Assembly (NCBI RefSeq): GCF_025766255.1
Contig: NW_026516717.1
Coordinates: forward strand, 124,001-188,000
Direction of reading: 5' to 3'
Source of the DNA: Zychaea mexicana
Lineage: Eukaryota; Mucoromycota; Mucoromycetes; Mucorales; Lichtheimiaceae
DNA: 64,000 nt
Positions 1 through 11,743 of this stretch are shown here, one piece after another; within the stretch, counting starts at the first letter, position 1, and every line of letters begins with the position of its first letter. Made by a program: the position numbers and the translations under genes. Below the pieces are notes generated by a model. That model saw only the letters and a list, made by a program, of their open reading frames with translations, was not told the DNA's origin and did not search any database.

Positions 1-2519
1 GCAGCAAGCGACCCCTCTCCGTTCTGGTATCCAAACGAGCTGCTGTTGCTGCCATAGCGCAAAGAGCCAAGACTTTGGTGTTGTCTGACACCGCGTTGAC
101 GGCCACCGTTGCTACCTGCACCGCCTTGCTGCGGTTGCTCACGTTGGATCTTGCTGTGGATCCGTTTACCATAGGGTGTGCTCCTGATCGAAGGCAACAA
201 GGGGCGAATGTATTCCACAAGCTAGAAAAGTACGATCAATATCTGGCTGCTACTACATAAGCGTTAGGTGCTCTTGGGAGTATCAACAAACCTGCACACG
301 CTGGTCTTGATCTGCGTATTCGAGACATGTTTGTACAACATAGTTTGCAAAAGAGTCTCGCAGTAGCTTTTCAATGTTGGTTTCGTTCAGTAGTTCAGTG
401 ACCATCAGTCGACGCGTATCTGGTTCGGCCACTCGAATGCACTTGATGAAAGGAGGTCAGCTCAATGGGTGTGTTTCTTTTTGACATGAACAGATAAGAA
501 TTGGGGACTCACCTTTTCAATGACATTGGAGCTGAATTTTTGCACACTCAAGTCGCATACGTGCTCAAGGAAGCAACGGACCAAGGTATCGGTGTATGCG
601 ATATCACCCAAGTCAAGGACGTATTGCACCACGTAATTACCAAACGGATCTTGAACAAGAGGCAATGCATGCCATGTAATCACTTTGACAAGTTGATTCT
701 ATATAACCCCCCCACCCCAGCATGAACAAAAAAAAAAGAGGTAAATGAGAAGGGGGTTGGCGGGGGACACGAATAGAAGCGCAGCCATTGTATTTAGCGG
801 GCAAAAGAAGCAGTAAGTTAATTTACCTTTTGTGCTTCCGATGCATAATCGATGCAGCGTTGGAGTACACAGCAGCCATGACGGTGCGTAGCAACCTGGA
901 TACAATGTTCACTGACTGCATCATAGATAAACTGTTTGTGCTCAGCTGATAACCGATGAAGACACTTTTGGATCACGTGGTTGCCGTTCAAGTCTTTGAT
1001 CAAGGTGACTACGTTAGGGTTTAGAGCAACCGTCACTGCATGAATCTATTGGAATTACAATGAGAGGATAATCAATATAAGTAAGGAAATCATGTGATCA
1101 CAACCCCTTCCCTGGCTATATATACCTGCTGAGACGTGGATAGAAACTCGATGAATCTTTGAACTGCACGCGTGCCATGCATATTCAATGAGATTTTGAG
1201 CAGATCAGGTGCGACGGTATCGACCAAAATATCCCGTTGGCTATCGTCGCAATGCTCAATGAGCTTCTGGCACAGATAATTACCGAATGGCTCTACATGC
1301 ATCATTGGTTACAAATGCGAAAAATGATGGATTATTATCACTCTTCAAGTTGTTACTCCTAGAAATCGTCCGGTTGCTACCTGTCATTAATTCCACAAAA
1401 TGAGGCTGAACTTCGTCAAAGATAAGATGCAATTGCTGTCGATCAGGTTCTTCAAGCTTCTTTTGCAAGAACCGACATCCATTCTGGTCCTTGCATAATT
1501 CATAGATTTTGCCTTGAAAATCTTCCAATTTGGCACCGGCGAAACGGTTTTGTTCTTCGGATGGCACGCTGCTCGATGATGTCGCTGGACTGCCACGACG
1601 GCTCAAAGGTCTGGTTGAAGCAGTAGCATCAAATCGTTGCTGTTGTGCAGTGGGTGTTGTGGGTAATGAGGATTGATGATGATGTGGTGGGACCAAGTTG
1701 TTGTTGTTGTTGTTGCTGCTGCCGTTCATAGAGGACTTGTTGAAATTGGGTGATGTCGAAGCCAAGTTGTGGAGCATGGAGTACTGTTGATAAATGGATG
1801 AAGGATGGTAGAAAGGCAGAGCAGGCATGCCTCCTTGTCCTGTTCCAGCTGTCAGTTGAGGTGACGATGGAGGGTCGGCAGCATCCAATGGATGATGGTG
1901 ATGGTGATGAGGAAGCTGATGATGCGCATAAGGACATTGGTCCTCGAGCATGCAAAATCCAAACTGATGATACTGTGGACACGGGACAGACGACAGGTCT
2001 TCATTGGTATTGTTGGCGGCGGCGGCTGCTGCAGCAGCGGCTGCTACCAGCGCGTCATGCATTGTGGTCGTGGGTGTTGTAGGCGGAGCAGGAGCAGACT
2101 GTTGTTGGTAATAGGAGCGCAAGGCAGCGCCATGTAGATCCGAATAGGACTGAGAGGCGGTCAATCGACTGTTTTTATATTTCATACCGTTGGATAAGTA
2201 GTGTTGTTGTTGATGATGGTGCTTTGGATGATCTCCCGTGGCACCAGCAGCGGCAGAAGTGGGTGGCCAGCCATAGGAAAATCTTCTGGGCTGTTGGCCA
2301 TAAAAAGCAGCCTGAGCACGTGCATTAGGGAGAGTGGAAGCATCCTCAAAGGGCGCAACATCCGCATTCTCCAGATACTGTGCCCACGACTTGCTCCTCA
2401 GGGACTCGACGCTTCTATTCTGTCGTGCAGAGTTGCGACGAAGGGAGGATGCCAAATCAAGCGCCGACGACGATGGAAACTAGGAAAAAACATCTTTCAT
2501 GTAAGTACATACGCACTAG

Positions 2520-2551
<32 letters not shown>

Positions 2552-2808
2552 AGTGTTTACCAGTCCATTGTCGTTGACAAGCGGGGACGATAGTTTGTCG
2601 GTGGAGCCGTATCGGTTGCGGAAATAAGGATCGTTTCGAGGTGCTGTTGGAAACATGTCTAAAATTGAAAGAAATTATGCAACGGATGAGTAGAAATTTT
2701 TTTTAGCTTGTTTGGTAGGTAGTGCGTGCTGTCTCTCTCTCTCTCTCTCGTTCCAACCTGACCCTCACCCCCACCCCTTTTTTTTGTCCTTCTTCCACAA
2801 CTCACTCA

Positions 2809-2839
<31 letters not shown>

Positions 2840-3541
2840 AACGCCATTTTATTATCAGTGGCCCCCCTCTCCCATTTACCAGCAGTTTTGTGAGGATCGC
2901 CGCCGTCAAAGAGGAGATTCTTGGACAGGAGATCCTGAATGCTTGTTGACGTAGGCACATTGTTTCCATTCGTACTGCTATTACCGCTAGCCCTTGTTGT
3001 TGAGGAAGAAGACGCAGACGAAGGCAGTTTATGCTGGTGGTGGTGAGGGTGCTGACGAGGGTGATGGTTGTGATGGACTGATCCAACATCGACACTCATG
3101 GATCTATGCGCTGCAGTTTTGACCCTATCATCACCATGTTTTGCACCCGGCGAAGAATTTCTTTTTGTTCGGATGGAACCAAGAGAAAAACAAAAGTGTT
3201 AAACCATGGGGGCAAACTGGTGGAAGGAGGGGCTCTATCATTCCATATCCCAAAAAGTCCATTTACCTTCGCTGGTCTTCCGTTTTCAGCTTTTCAAAGA
3301 CGGAGCAGAGACCGGATTCTTCTTCTTCATTGTTGTTGTTGGATGTTTGTGACAAGGTATCAGACGATGGCAACGACGGCGATGGACGACGTATTTCGTG
3401 AAGTGGATGAACACCAGCTCCTCCGTTGTTGTACATGTTGCTGCTGTTGCTGTTGCTGGTGGTTGTGGTTGTGGTTGTGGTACTGGAATCAAACAATGTG
3501 GAGGATGAGGTTGTTCTTGGCTGCTTCTCCACTGAATCCAT
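1..3541 (-). CDS. PUF (Pumilio) family RNA-binding protein with CCCH zinc finger, C-terminus beyond window edge
   Basis: Post-transcriptional regulator expected to bind 3'UTR UGUA elements. Nine exons can be joined in phase: 3541-3267, 3124-2880, 2658-2561, 2479-1381, 1292-1126, 1045-827, 698-513, 441-292 and 221 to the edge; at least 886 codons. The N-terminal 500 residues are low complexity (Thr, Asn, His, Gln, Ala runs). A CCCH finger (C-x8-C-x5-C-x3-H, starting CPQYHQFGFC) lies near residues 373-392. Eight PUF repeats follow from about residue 524; recognition helices include NGCRFLQ, FGNYLCQ, HGTRAVQ, NGNHVIQ, HGCCVLQ, FGNYVVQ, SSNVIEK and FANYVVQ. The NYQ/SNE/NYQ order in repeats 6-8 is the UGU-reading set. 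The PUF C-cap (RPLLPSIRSTPYGKRI) is present just before the edge. HGTRAVQ in repeat 3 resembles yeast Puf4/Mpt5 rather than Puf3. The first ATG of exon 1 was taken; a longer open frame upstream is Phe/Ser/Leu low complexity. Family certain, subfamily inferred. Confidence 0.93.
2521..2550 (+). repeat. TTG microsatellite inside a PUF-gene intron
   Basis: About ten TTG triplets sit in intron 3 of the PUF gene (2480-2560), close to its donor site. On the coding strand they read CAA. If the intron were retained they would add a poly-Gln/Asn stretch in a protein already rich in such runs. Confidence 0.85.
2807..2838 (+). repeat. TA then CA dinucleotide repeat in PUF-gene intron 2
   Basis: A short TA run followed by about nine CA units lies in the intron between 2659 and 2879. 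It is a non-coding simple repeat. Confidence 0.85.
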
Positions 3542-4300
3542 ATATAAAAAATACACGATAGCTTCTTTTTTCTTCTTCTTCTTTCTTGACAAGGAAAGGA
3601 ACGAAACGAGGGAAAGAAAGAGGTTAGATGTGGGATGAAAGAAGGTAAAGAAGGTAAAGAGAGAGAGAGAAATTAAGGAACAAGAATACAAGTGAAAAAG
3701 AAGGAGCAAAAGCAAAATAGGGGTCGTGTGGGTTAAAAGAAAGAAAGAAAGAAAGAGCAGTGAGCAGAGCAGTCCTTTCTCTTTTGCCTTTTTGCTTGGA
3801 TCGACGGACACAGCACAGCGCAGCTCTTTGGGAGAGAGTCCTTTTTGTCTGGGATGTGTGTGCGTGCGTTCTTCTATTATGCGTGCTGTTGCTGCAGGGG
3901 CATACTCACACCCACAAAAAAAAAAAAAAAACCTTTCGAGCACCGAAGGGGTTATTTCACTAACTACGTGCTATCACACTTACCATGTTTTCCTTTAATT
4001 CACTGTGACAAGCGCGTGGAAGGGGGAGGGTGGGGGTGGGGGCCCATTATACGTTTCTTGTGAGATACACCGAGGAGAACTCTTTTTTTTTTCTAAAAAC
4101 AATACACCAGTGTTAAGACAGATCATGAACAAGAAGGAGGGAGGGAGGATGGTTGAATGAGACAAACGGTGATTTCGCCATTCACAATGTTTTGGTCCGT
4201 GCCTCCCTTTTTTTCTTTCTGTCAACCCACTACACGGAAATAAAATAGAGCCACAGACACACCTACTCGCACCTCCCCCTCAAAAGAACACGTTCATCTG

Positions 4301-4323
4301 GTGTGTGTGTGTGTGTGTGTGTG
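4301..4323 (+). repeat. GT dinucleotide microsatellite
   Basis: About eleven GT units in the spacer upstream of the PUF gene. Simple repeat with no associated coding signal. Confidence 0.9.
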
Positions 4324-6437
4324 CAAGTTATGGAGAACGCCTAATCAGAAAGAACTCCTTCTTTTCTTTCTACTACTACTACTATTACTACTACTACTAT
4401 CCCTACTCTCTTTTTTATTTTAACTAGCCTGTTTGACATTCAATGCTCAAAAGGATAAGCATTAAATCATCTCCCCTCCCTCAACGCTTTTGCTTTGCTG
4501 TGTGACGAAAAAAAGTTATATAATAAGCCCTAAAAGAAGCAGTAAATTCCGTCGAATTTTATGTGCTCTTTTGTGGCTCCCCAATAGAGTCCACATGAGC
4601 ATCATTAATACAAAGAGTGTTACCGATATCTGACTGCAAAGATGAGGAGAAAGCACAGGAAGGAGTGGGGGGGGGTGGTTTGACTGGAGGAATTGGGAGG
4701 TGAGGTATCTACCCAAAAAAAAAGGTGTGTCTGTCAGTCTCTACTACATACTCTGGAGGGTTCCTTTGGTTCAATGCATATATAAAGTAGTGTTAAAAAG
4801 TAATATAAAGCCGAATGGCAAATATTCAGGGTCGTAGTAGTAATACACATTACACTAAGCCAGTAAACGGGAGACAAAAATGAGAAGGAAAAGGGGAAGA
4901 AGTTATTAGTTCGTACATATGAATATTTAAGCTACTACTACTAATACTACTATGATACTTCACAGAAAGGATGTATATTGTAGCAACAACAACCAACACG
5001 CATTTCAGACTGATGACAGGCAGGTGTGGTATGATGGGCCCATCTAACTATAATTTTTTTTAAGGTTGAATTGGCTCGAAACAATTAAATAACGCGTTGG
5101 AAGAATTAACCTTTTAATTAAAAATCCCATTTGTCTAAAAAGGGGAGAATAGCTACAATACAATACATAACTTGAACTCTACTATGTATAAATTCGATTC
5201 TCTTCCATCATCACTGATATTTATAGGGTGATGATGGTCATTACGTTGACGACGACGATCCCTTACTACTACTAGTACCCACTATACTACTACCGTTACT
5301 GCTGCTTCAAAAAAATAAGTGTTTGAGAGAGGGATCGCCACCGTTTTTGTAAAGAGTTTTCATTTGCTGCTGTGCTCAATATAAAACTTGCTTAGAATTA
5401 CTCAAAAAGTGTATCTTACCAGTTCTTGGCGGGCTTAATATGATTTTACCTGTATATCAATCATGCTATCATAGAATTCTTAAAGTGTGTACATATACAA
5501 CCAGCATTTGAAACGAAACTTATAACACACCACAAAGGCAGCACGAGCACGTGGATGTGATGTGAAGCAAACCTAACCTTTTTTTTTTACTTTTTTTAGT
5601 TACATAAATGATGTACACTGTAATGTGCTTGTGCACTGTATAATTAACCTCCACCTGACACATGGGGACGGATCACAATTTTTTGCTGCTACTGCTACTA
5701 CTGGTAAATCTTTTACTGCCATGTACTACTGCCTATCGACATAATGTATCATTCTGGAAGCATTTCAGTACATGTGTTGTAGCTTGGTTCTTTTTGCTAT
5801 CAATGTAAGATCTTGATGAACATACATTACCGAGAGCGACGAACACGAAAAAAATAAGGGATATCACATACTCTGGTAATGAAATTGAGTGAACAATTGA
5901 TAACTCTACTCCTTATTCTACCAACTCTTGGTGATTCACACATGCTTTTATTTCCTTTTTTTTCCCCTTGTTTTCTACAGTGCATATATGCAGGGGGAAC
6001 ACAGGGAAACACAAGCATTTTTTTTTTCATTTTGCAAAGTCAGAAAAAAGAAAGGCTAAAGTGTGATGTATGACAGTAGCAAGCAGTACACTGGATTTCT
6101 TAGATGCAATACATGAAAAGGCTGCCCACTAACTACATATAATTAAACTGAGGGGTGTGACTTTAGCTCATACTGCTTCTCCTCGATTTTCCTTATTACA
6201 TTCTCGTATTTTATTACGATTTACAGAGATTTAAGCATTCTGATGGCTGATGTAAATGTAATACACATTGTTAAAAGAGGTTAATTTGTCGGACTTCATT
6301 CCGAGGATACTGTAGAATTCTGCTGCATGAATAAAAAAAACAGCGCTAGTGATGGATGATGTACAGTAGGCGTTGTTGTTGTGTGACGACGAATACTACT
6401 CTTCACATATGAAATCGGGATTGTGTCAAAATAACAT

Positions 6438-6860
6438 TTCTTCACTTTGATCGTCATCCCCTTTATCCTTCTTAAACCATGAATTTCCTGTGTTGTACGC
6501 TCAAGACACATATGACGTTCACTATCCATCGGGGGAAACATTGTATCAGCCTTTTTTTTTTGTATATCATCAAGCACAACGGCAAAATAAGCGTTTTATG
6601 GCACTCTGGAAAATAGTGGGCGACCCTACACAGCGAAGAATTACGTGCCTTGAAACGGGATATAGATGCTGCTGAGAAACAGATGGAAGACTACAACCAA
6701 AAAAAAAACTCTAGATTTACATTTATTTATATCAACAAGGTAGGTTCACATTACATACCCGCGATACGTTGACAACAGCAGAACCGCATCAGCACCATTA
6801 TCAACAAGAGCAACAAGCGTTGGTTAGTTTCAAAAGAGGGTTGGATTCTGGCTAGTGTAT
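6438..6860 (+). other. Exon-like patch, possible gene relic of unknown identity
   Basis: Two adjacent frames read like protein rather than spacer. The first (about 6450-6560) contains LYAQDTYDVHYPSGETLYQ. The second (about 6612-6740) contains EELRALKRDIDAAEKQ, a charged coiled-coil-like stretch, and is followed by a GTAGGT donor-like site near 6739. An acceptor-like TAG near 6613 could join them across a roughly 50-nt gap. No initiating context, no recognised domain and no clean continuation downstream (a short frame with HQHHYQQEQQ ends near 6856). This is either a decayed gene or chance; I do not assign a function. Confidence 0.25.
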
Positions 6861-8002
6861 CACCCTCATTATTAAGAATCAACTCGTTGGAACGTGACGA
6901 ACATTACACCTAAATACGACGATCTTTTGCATTCCTACTTCTCAACAAACGGGTATCGTGCCCAAGCATGGGACGGAGTTCTGCCTTGGTGGATTTTGTC
7001 TGCAGCAACATCCCATGAGGTTTTTGCGTGTGCGAATATTTGGTATGTTCCTCCTCTCTCTCTCTCTCCATCTTGCTGACACGGTGGGTCAGGTATTGAA
7101 TTTTTTTAGTGACACCAGAACTTTCTGGAGGTCTGTTGTGATTGAAAGCCAATTTCACAGGCTGTGGAGAAGAAAAGACATTGATTAAAGTAAAAAGTAA
7201 AAGTAGTAGTAGTAGTAGATACACCGCTGCTCATTGACTCATCATCCGACGCGAATGTGCGATAGTAGAAGCAGGAGTTAGTGGGTTAGACAGAGAAAAA
7301 AGCATAATAAGAGATGGATTTTCCAAGTGAAGGGTATGTATATACTATGTAGGATTCAATAGTGGCTGAACTCTACTTATCGGAATTGTTTCTCATGGTA
7401 CATAGAATTCCATACACCATATCATTATATCCACTAGAATATAAAACATCAATTCCTCAATGTGAGTTTTTTAGATCTTTATTCATGGTGAAGGTCTTCC
7501 GTCTTTTCTGTTGCTGCTAATAGGAAACCATTGAATACCTTTTTCTTGGATCATTGGAAACCCTAGAATATCATAGATAAAAATAAGTGATCTGTTGTAT
7601 ACAAGATGCCGTGTACAGTTTTGTAGTAACCGGTCGTGGCTCTCTCATATTTGCCATATCAAGTAAACAGTTATATCACCTCTCTTAGAGGATCCTTCTA
7701 CTATCCTTATTAGACTAACATATACGCTTCTAGTGACGTGTATGTCAGAGCAATCATGAGTGCTCAAGATACGTCTTAAATGCTGAACATATGAATCCTC
7801 TACCTGTTCATAATAACAGTAAGCACCAATGGGTGGTGCCACTATCTTGGGTCACGAAAGTCGCATGCGCCACATACTGTAACAAATGGAAAAACGAAAT
7901 TTGCGAAAGGCGCCGAGTAAAAAAAAAAGGAATTTTATTATATATAGGGAAGAAGGGGGGGAACCTACTAGCGCTTCAACACCCCTCTATCTTTTTATTG
8001 CT

Positions 8003-8980
8003 ATGTCCCCTTTTCGAGTACGCTCTTGTGTGAGTGCTTCAGAAGCCTCAGAAATCTTGTATCCATGGGTTGTCGCGGAAAAGTGGGACCCAGGAATGAA
8101 CGGTAATGATATCAAGCACGCATACTATCCATCGGACCCTGCTAGTTTCTTTGTCGGTACGATAACCCAGCAGACAACAACAACATCGGCAGCAGAAAAG
8201 ATTGTATCATCTATTTGTGCCATCAAGCATGACGACAACACAGGCTATATTGCATTTTACGTTGTGGACGCTTTGTATCGTGGAAAAGGTTATGGGTTCC
8301 AAACATTCACGCATGCCCTCTCGCACCTGTCAGCAAGTCCCTGGATCGGCCTGGATGCCGTTGAAGCTCAAATGGAAACGTACAAGAAATCCGGATTTGT
8401 GGTTCAAACGAAAATTGTCCGCTATGTCGGTGGTGGTGTGAGTCATCCTGCTCATTCGACCGCGACGGATGGTGTTCGTACCGTGGGTTTAGATCAAGCC
8501 ACATTAGAGCAACTTGTTGACTATGACCATGGTTGCACAGGCATGCGGCGCGCCACATTCGTGTCGCATTGGGTGTCCTATCATGTCAAGCATGGTTGGG
8601 GCTTTGTCTTGTTGAATCAACAACAAAAGATCGTCGGCCTGGGATGCATGCGACGCTGTGCAAGTGGAACTTATCGGATCGCTCCCTTGTATGCAGATAC
8701 ACTGGATCATGCTTTGGATTTGGTGACTCGGTTGACTATGGCGGTTGGTGTGAATGACAACCACACCGAGGCTGCTGCTCCTCATCCTCATCAGTTTGCA
8801 GTAGATGCATGGACTGCTACTCCCGCACCTTCAGAGTTGTTTGCGGACAAGCTTGGATGGAAGCCTATATCAACCATGTACCGTATGTGGAGAAAGAACG
8901 GCACGAATGCCAATATCGATGGACCACCGCTTGGATCGATGGATGGTTTTTATGCTATTGCTTCCCCAGAAGTCGGATAA
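8003..8980 (+). CDS. GNAT-family N-acetyltransferase
   Basis: Single-exon gene, 325 residues from the ATG at 8003. The frame is open upstream to an ATG at 7886, but that extension (Lys/Arg-rich, then Leu/Phe) looks like translated leader, so I prefer 8003, where MSPFRV begins the folded part. The acetyl-CoA-binding motif A is visible as YRGKGYG (about residues 92-98), preceded by a strand-like GYIAFYVVD, followed by a YKKSGF segment typical of GNAT folds. The second half (TLEQLVDYD onward, with a LGWKP near the end) resembles the second GNAT lobe of YitH-type proteins, so two tandem lobes are likely. Substrate cannot be told from sequence. It lies alone on this strand and converges on RPC82 with a 278-bp gap. 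Confidence 0.82.
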   Translation: MSPFRVRSCVSASEASEILYPWVVAEKWDPGMNGNDIKHAYYPSDPASFFVGTITQQTTTTSAAEKIVSSICAIKHDDNTGYIAFYVVDALYRGKGYGFQTFTHALSHLSASPWIGLDAVEAQMETYKKSGFVVQTKIVRYVGGGVSHPAHSTATDGVRTVGLDQATLEQLVDYDHGCTGMRRATFVSHWVSYHVKHGWGFVLLNQQQKIVGLGCMRRCASGTYRIAPLYADTLDHALDLVTRLTMAVGVNDNHTEAAAPHPHQFAVDAWTATPAPSELFADKLGWKPISTMYRMWRKNGTNANIDGPPLGSMDGFYAIASPEVG

Positions 8981-9258
8981 CTGCAGTAATCTACACAGTA
9001 TAGCTTAGCAAGCAACATGTGTATTTATTACTTGTCGCATGTCTCTTCAATTATCGTTACATTAATTTAATGTCTTGCCAAGCCAGCAGTAACAATAAAT
9101 CATATTATGGACCATACAATACACGTCAACTGGACTCATCGAGAGGATATAGAGATGATGATTAATGGTGATGAAAAAAACAAAATGCATTTTTTTTATA
9201 TGTGTTTTTTTAATTGAATTGTATATGTTTATAGGCTAGAGTCAACTTTCAGTTTTTC
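8981..9258. other. Convergent 3' spacer between GNAT and RPC82 genes
   Basis: AT-rich 278 bp between two stop codons facing each other. AATAAA-like motifs occur on the plus strand near 9095. No other feature seen; it probably serves both 3' ends. Confidence 0.5.
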
Positions 9259-11532
9259 TCAGAAATCCCGAAAGATCATCACAACATCGTCCATGCGCTT
9301 TTTGGAGGTTTCCAGTCGTTGAATTACTTTTTGCATTTGGCTCAGTTCGGCCTTATCTGCATCGCCCAGCAAATCCATGTTTTCCATTACGTCTTGACGG
9401 CTCAATTTATCCAACAAACGACTGCGGATTTTCAATTCTTCTCGTTTCCGTTGTTGAAGGTTAAGGATCACGCGGTAAGCATCGATCAACACCTCTTGAT
9501 AACATTTTTCCAAGGGGACGTACCAAAGAAAGAATGTACGTGCTGGGGCACGGTCAGCCGATCGAGGTACTTCCTATTACATAGAAACCGACTTATTAGC
9601 CCGTCTATTCCCCAAAACCAAATCTAGCATGATAACTTGCCTGAATTTCAACAATGCCCTTTGTGTGCAACAAACCAAGTTTTTCTCTCGCTTCTTTAGG
9701 CGGCAACATGGCCAATTTCTGCACTTGCGATTCATCCAGCTTTCCCTTTTCGATCAAGATGCGAACAATACGACACGTAGCAACACCATACTTTTCACGC
9801 AGGATGCCCTCAAAGACACGACGCTTCATGGTTTCCCGCAATTTGGCAAAGTTGACAGAAAATTGATTGGCGCCCATTTCATCCTTGGATTTGATAAATC
9901 CTGCCTGGTCCGTCTTGAGCAACATAATGTAGGCTCGGACCACTTCTTGAAGGGATGGCTTTTTGTTGGGCTCTAATGGATCGGGTTGTAACACGATATC
10001 GTCTTGCGTAATGATTTCTGATGGTATGCAGTTGACAATGTGAAGAGGCGATGCCGAGGCTGTATATCCATGATGAGAAAAAAAAAGTAGAATTTAGGCA
10101 AAAAGACAATAGCGAGAACTCATCGTTTGCGTAATATGGATGTGGAAAATACGTACGTGAATCATTCTCGTGGAGACTCTTCATCTTTGCCTTTCCGTAA
10201 TCTAAAAATGCTTTAATGACTTGACCAGCTGTATGGTTGACCCGCTCGGTTGCATAATCCACAATGGCCTACATGACACATTTAATACTTGGCACGTCTT
10301 CACACAATACCACATTGCCCATATTCAATTTCCTTCTCTCCTGTACTTACGTTGTTTCTAAAGATCATTGTAAATTTTTCATAGTGGATACCAAAAAATA
10401 CTTTTGGATCGACCTCAACATCAAGATCATCGTCGCCCTTCCGTGCTGCTCTCTTGCTGTTTGTCGGGCCTAACGAATCTTCTGCTTTACGTTTCTAGAT
10501 AATTTACAATTACACCGCATCATTAGGTCGCAATTTCTAAAACCCCATGGCTCATACAGTGTTCCCTTATTCTTTTGCGCCCTTGTTACCATACCATGCC
10601 GATTCCTTCGGCCATTGATGATTCGGCCTCAATCTGTGCATGCGCTGCCATCTTAATTGCTTGTAAATCCTTTGCGGTTGTGATCATGTATTTCTCAGCC
10701 TCCTTTTCTTCTGCTGCTAGGTATCGATCGGTGCTGGAACGTGTATGTTCAGGTAGTACTGCAGTAATACATCCAGCTGCAGCCATCTTTGTAAACACTT
10801 TGGTATACTGTGCCAACTCTGGTTATCAAGGTAATGAAAAGAGAGAGAGAGAAACATTAGCTTTTTGCTTACTCTGCCCAACATTTTAAAAACCCACAAA
10901 CAGAGGAGCAAAAACGTACTTGTCTTTGGTTTGCCATCATTTTCAGCAACCCACTGTCGAAGATCCTCTAAACGCAGTCGTCCGTTCACATACAATAATT
11001 TACAAATCGTCGAAGCCTAATATTTTTTGGTGTCATATAAGTTTGGTTGATACGTATGGATAAAGAAGTGACAACGACCATTGTATGTACGATTACTACT
11101 GACCTCTTTACCAAACTGTTCTTCAGCTACGCGCATAATCGATCCGATCCGCAGTCGCATCAAGACGGGTACAGGTTCGACTTGGTAATAAGTCGGTTCG
11201 CGTTGACCTTCCACAGGTTCAGTAAAAAAGACAATGCCGTGATGAATCAAAGTAACAAGACTTTCGCGTACTTGTCGTTGCGTTAATTTAGTAAAGCGAG
11301 TAATGTCGAAAAGACTCAATCGACCTTTGAGCAGCAATTGGTGTGTCACTTTCTGATAAATCAAGAAAGAATTGTAAGTGTGCGTGTGTGTATGTGAATT
11401 GAAAGCAATCTTGTAAAGATCAAGCCGTCAAAAAAACAAGACACGATCTTTCATATTTTTATTACTTACAGCTGCATAGGTACCAAAGTCCTCTTGCACA
11501 AGTTCACGACACAATCGTGCTTGGAACGACAT
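9259..11532 (-). CDS. RPC82: DNA-directed RNA polymerase III subunit RPC3/RPC82
   Basis: Subunit of the Pol III RPC82/34/31 initiation subcomplex (human POLR3C), acting in the nucleus in tRNA and 5S rRNA transcription. Eight exons: 11532-11470, 11352-11104, 11016-10920, 10818-10595, 10494-10351, 10268-10157, 10059-9641, 9573-9259; 540 residues, matching the family's usual 530-650. The N-terminal winged-helix region (LLLKGRLSLFDITRFTKLTQ, then RQVRESLVTLIHH) is diagnostic. A central basic linker (KRKAEDSLGPTNSKRAARK) precedes further winged helices. The C-terminal helical part is Lys/Arg/Glu rich and ends in MDDVVMIFRDF. Intron 7 has a GC donor (CAG/GCAAGT at 9640-9636) instead of GT. It is divergent from MAD1. 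Confidence 0.93.
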
Positions 11533-11743
11533 GTTCGAGTGTGGGGTTGATGTGTATGATGTATATATATATAGGGAAAAAAAAGAGGATATGTCTAAAA
11601 AATTTGTGGTGCGGTCTTCATGCCGAGTCAGAGGCAGCACCGGGGACTGCTTGCTGTCACCTAACTTACTGCCTATTGAGCCGGTTTCGTCTCTCTCTCT
11701 TTCATATTACTTTTCCGTGTCAAATAGAGCCCTTTGTTCAAAA
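11533..11743. promoter_or_regulatory. Short bidirectional promoter, RPC82 / MAD1
   Basis: Only 211 bp separate the two divergent start codons, so both promoters and both 5' leaders must fit here. A TATATATA stretch lies at about 11561-11570 near the RPC82 start, and a CT run sits at 11690-11700 near the MAD1 start. Assignment as a promoter is by position only. Confidence 0.6.

Larger units (their letters stand above)
3542..8002. other. Gene-poor spacer, microsatellite rich
   Basis: Between the PUF start and the GNAT gene I find no convincing complete gene. Simple repeats include a GT run at 4301-4323, ACT/TAC triplets at 4371-4400, poly-A/T tracts and CT runs. The first 0.5 kb is pyrimidine/purine biased (GAAAG runs near 3740) and probably holds the PUF promoter and 5' leader. 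A weak exon-like patch at 6438-6860 is listed separately. Longest open frames elsewhere are below 110 codons and low complexity. Confidence 0.6.

Noticed and set aside
3263..3943. 226-codon frame extending the PUF N-terminus upstream
   Set aside because: The upstream part is Phe/Ser/Leu homopolymer from CT/GAAAG repeats; the ATG at 3541 is the sensible start.
7886..8002. N-terminal extension of the GNAT protein
   Set aside because: Lys/Arg- then Leu-rich leader-like translation with no match to the fold; the ATG at 8003 is preferred.
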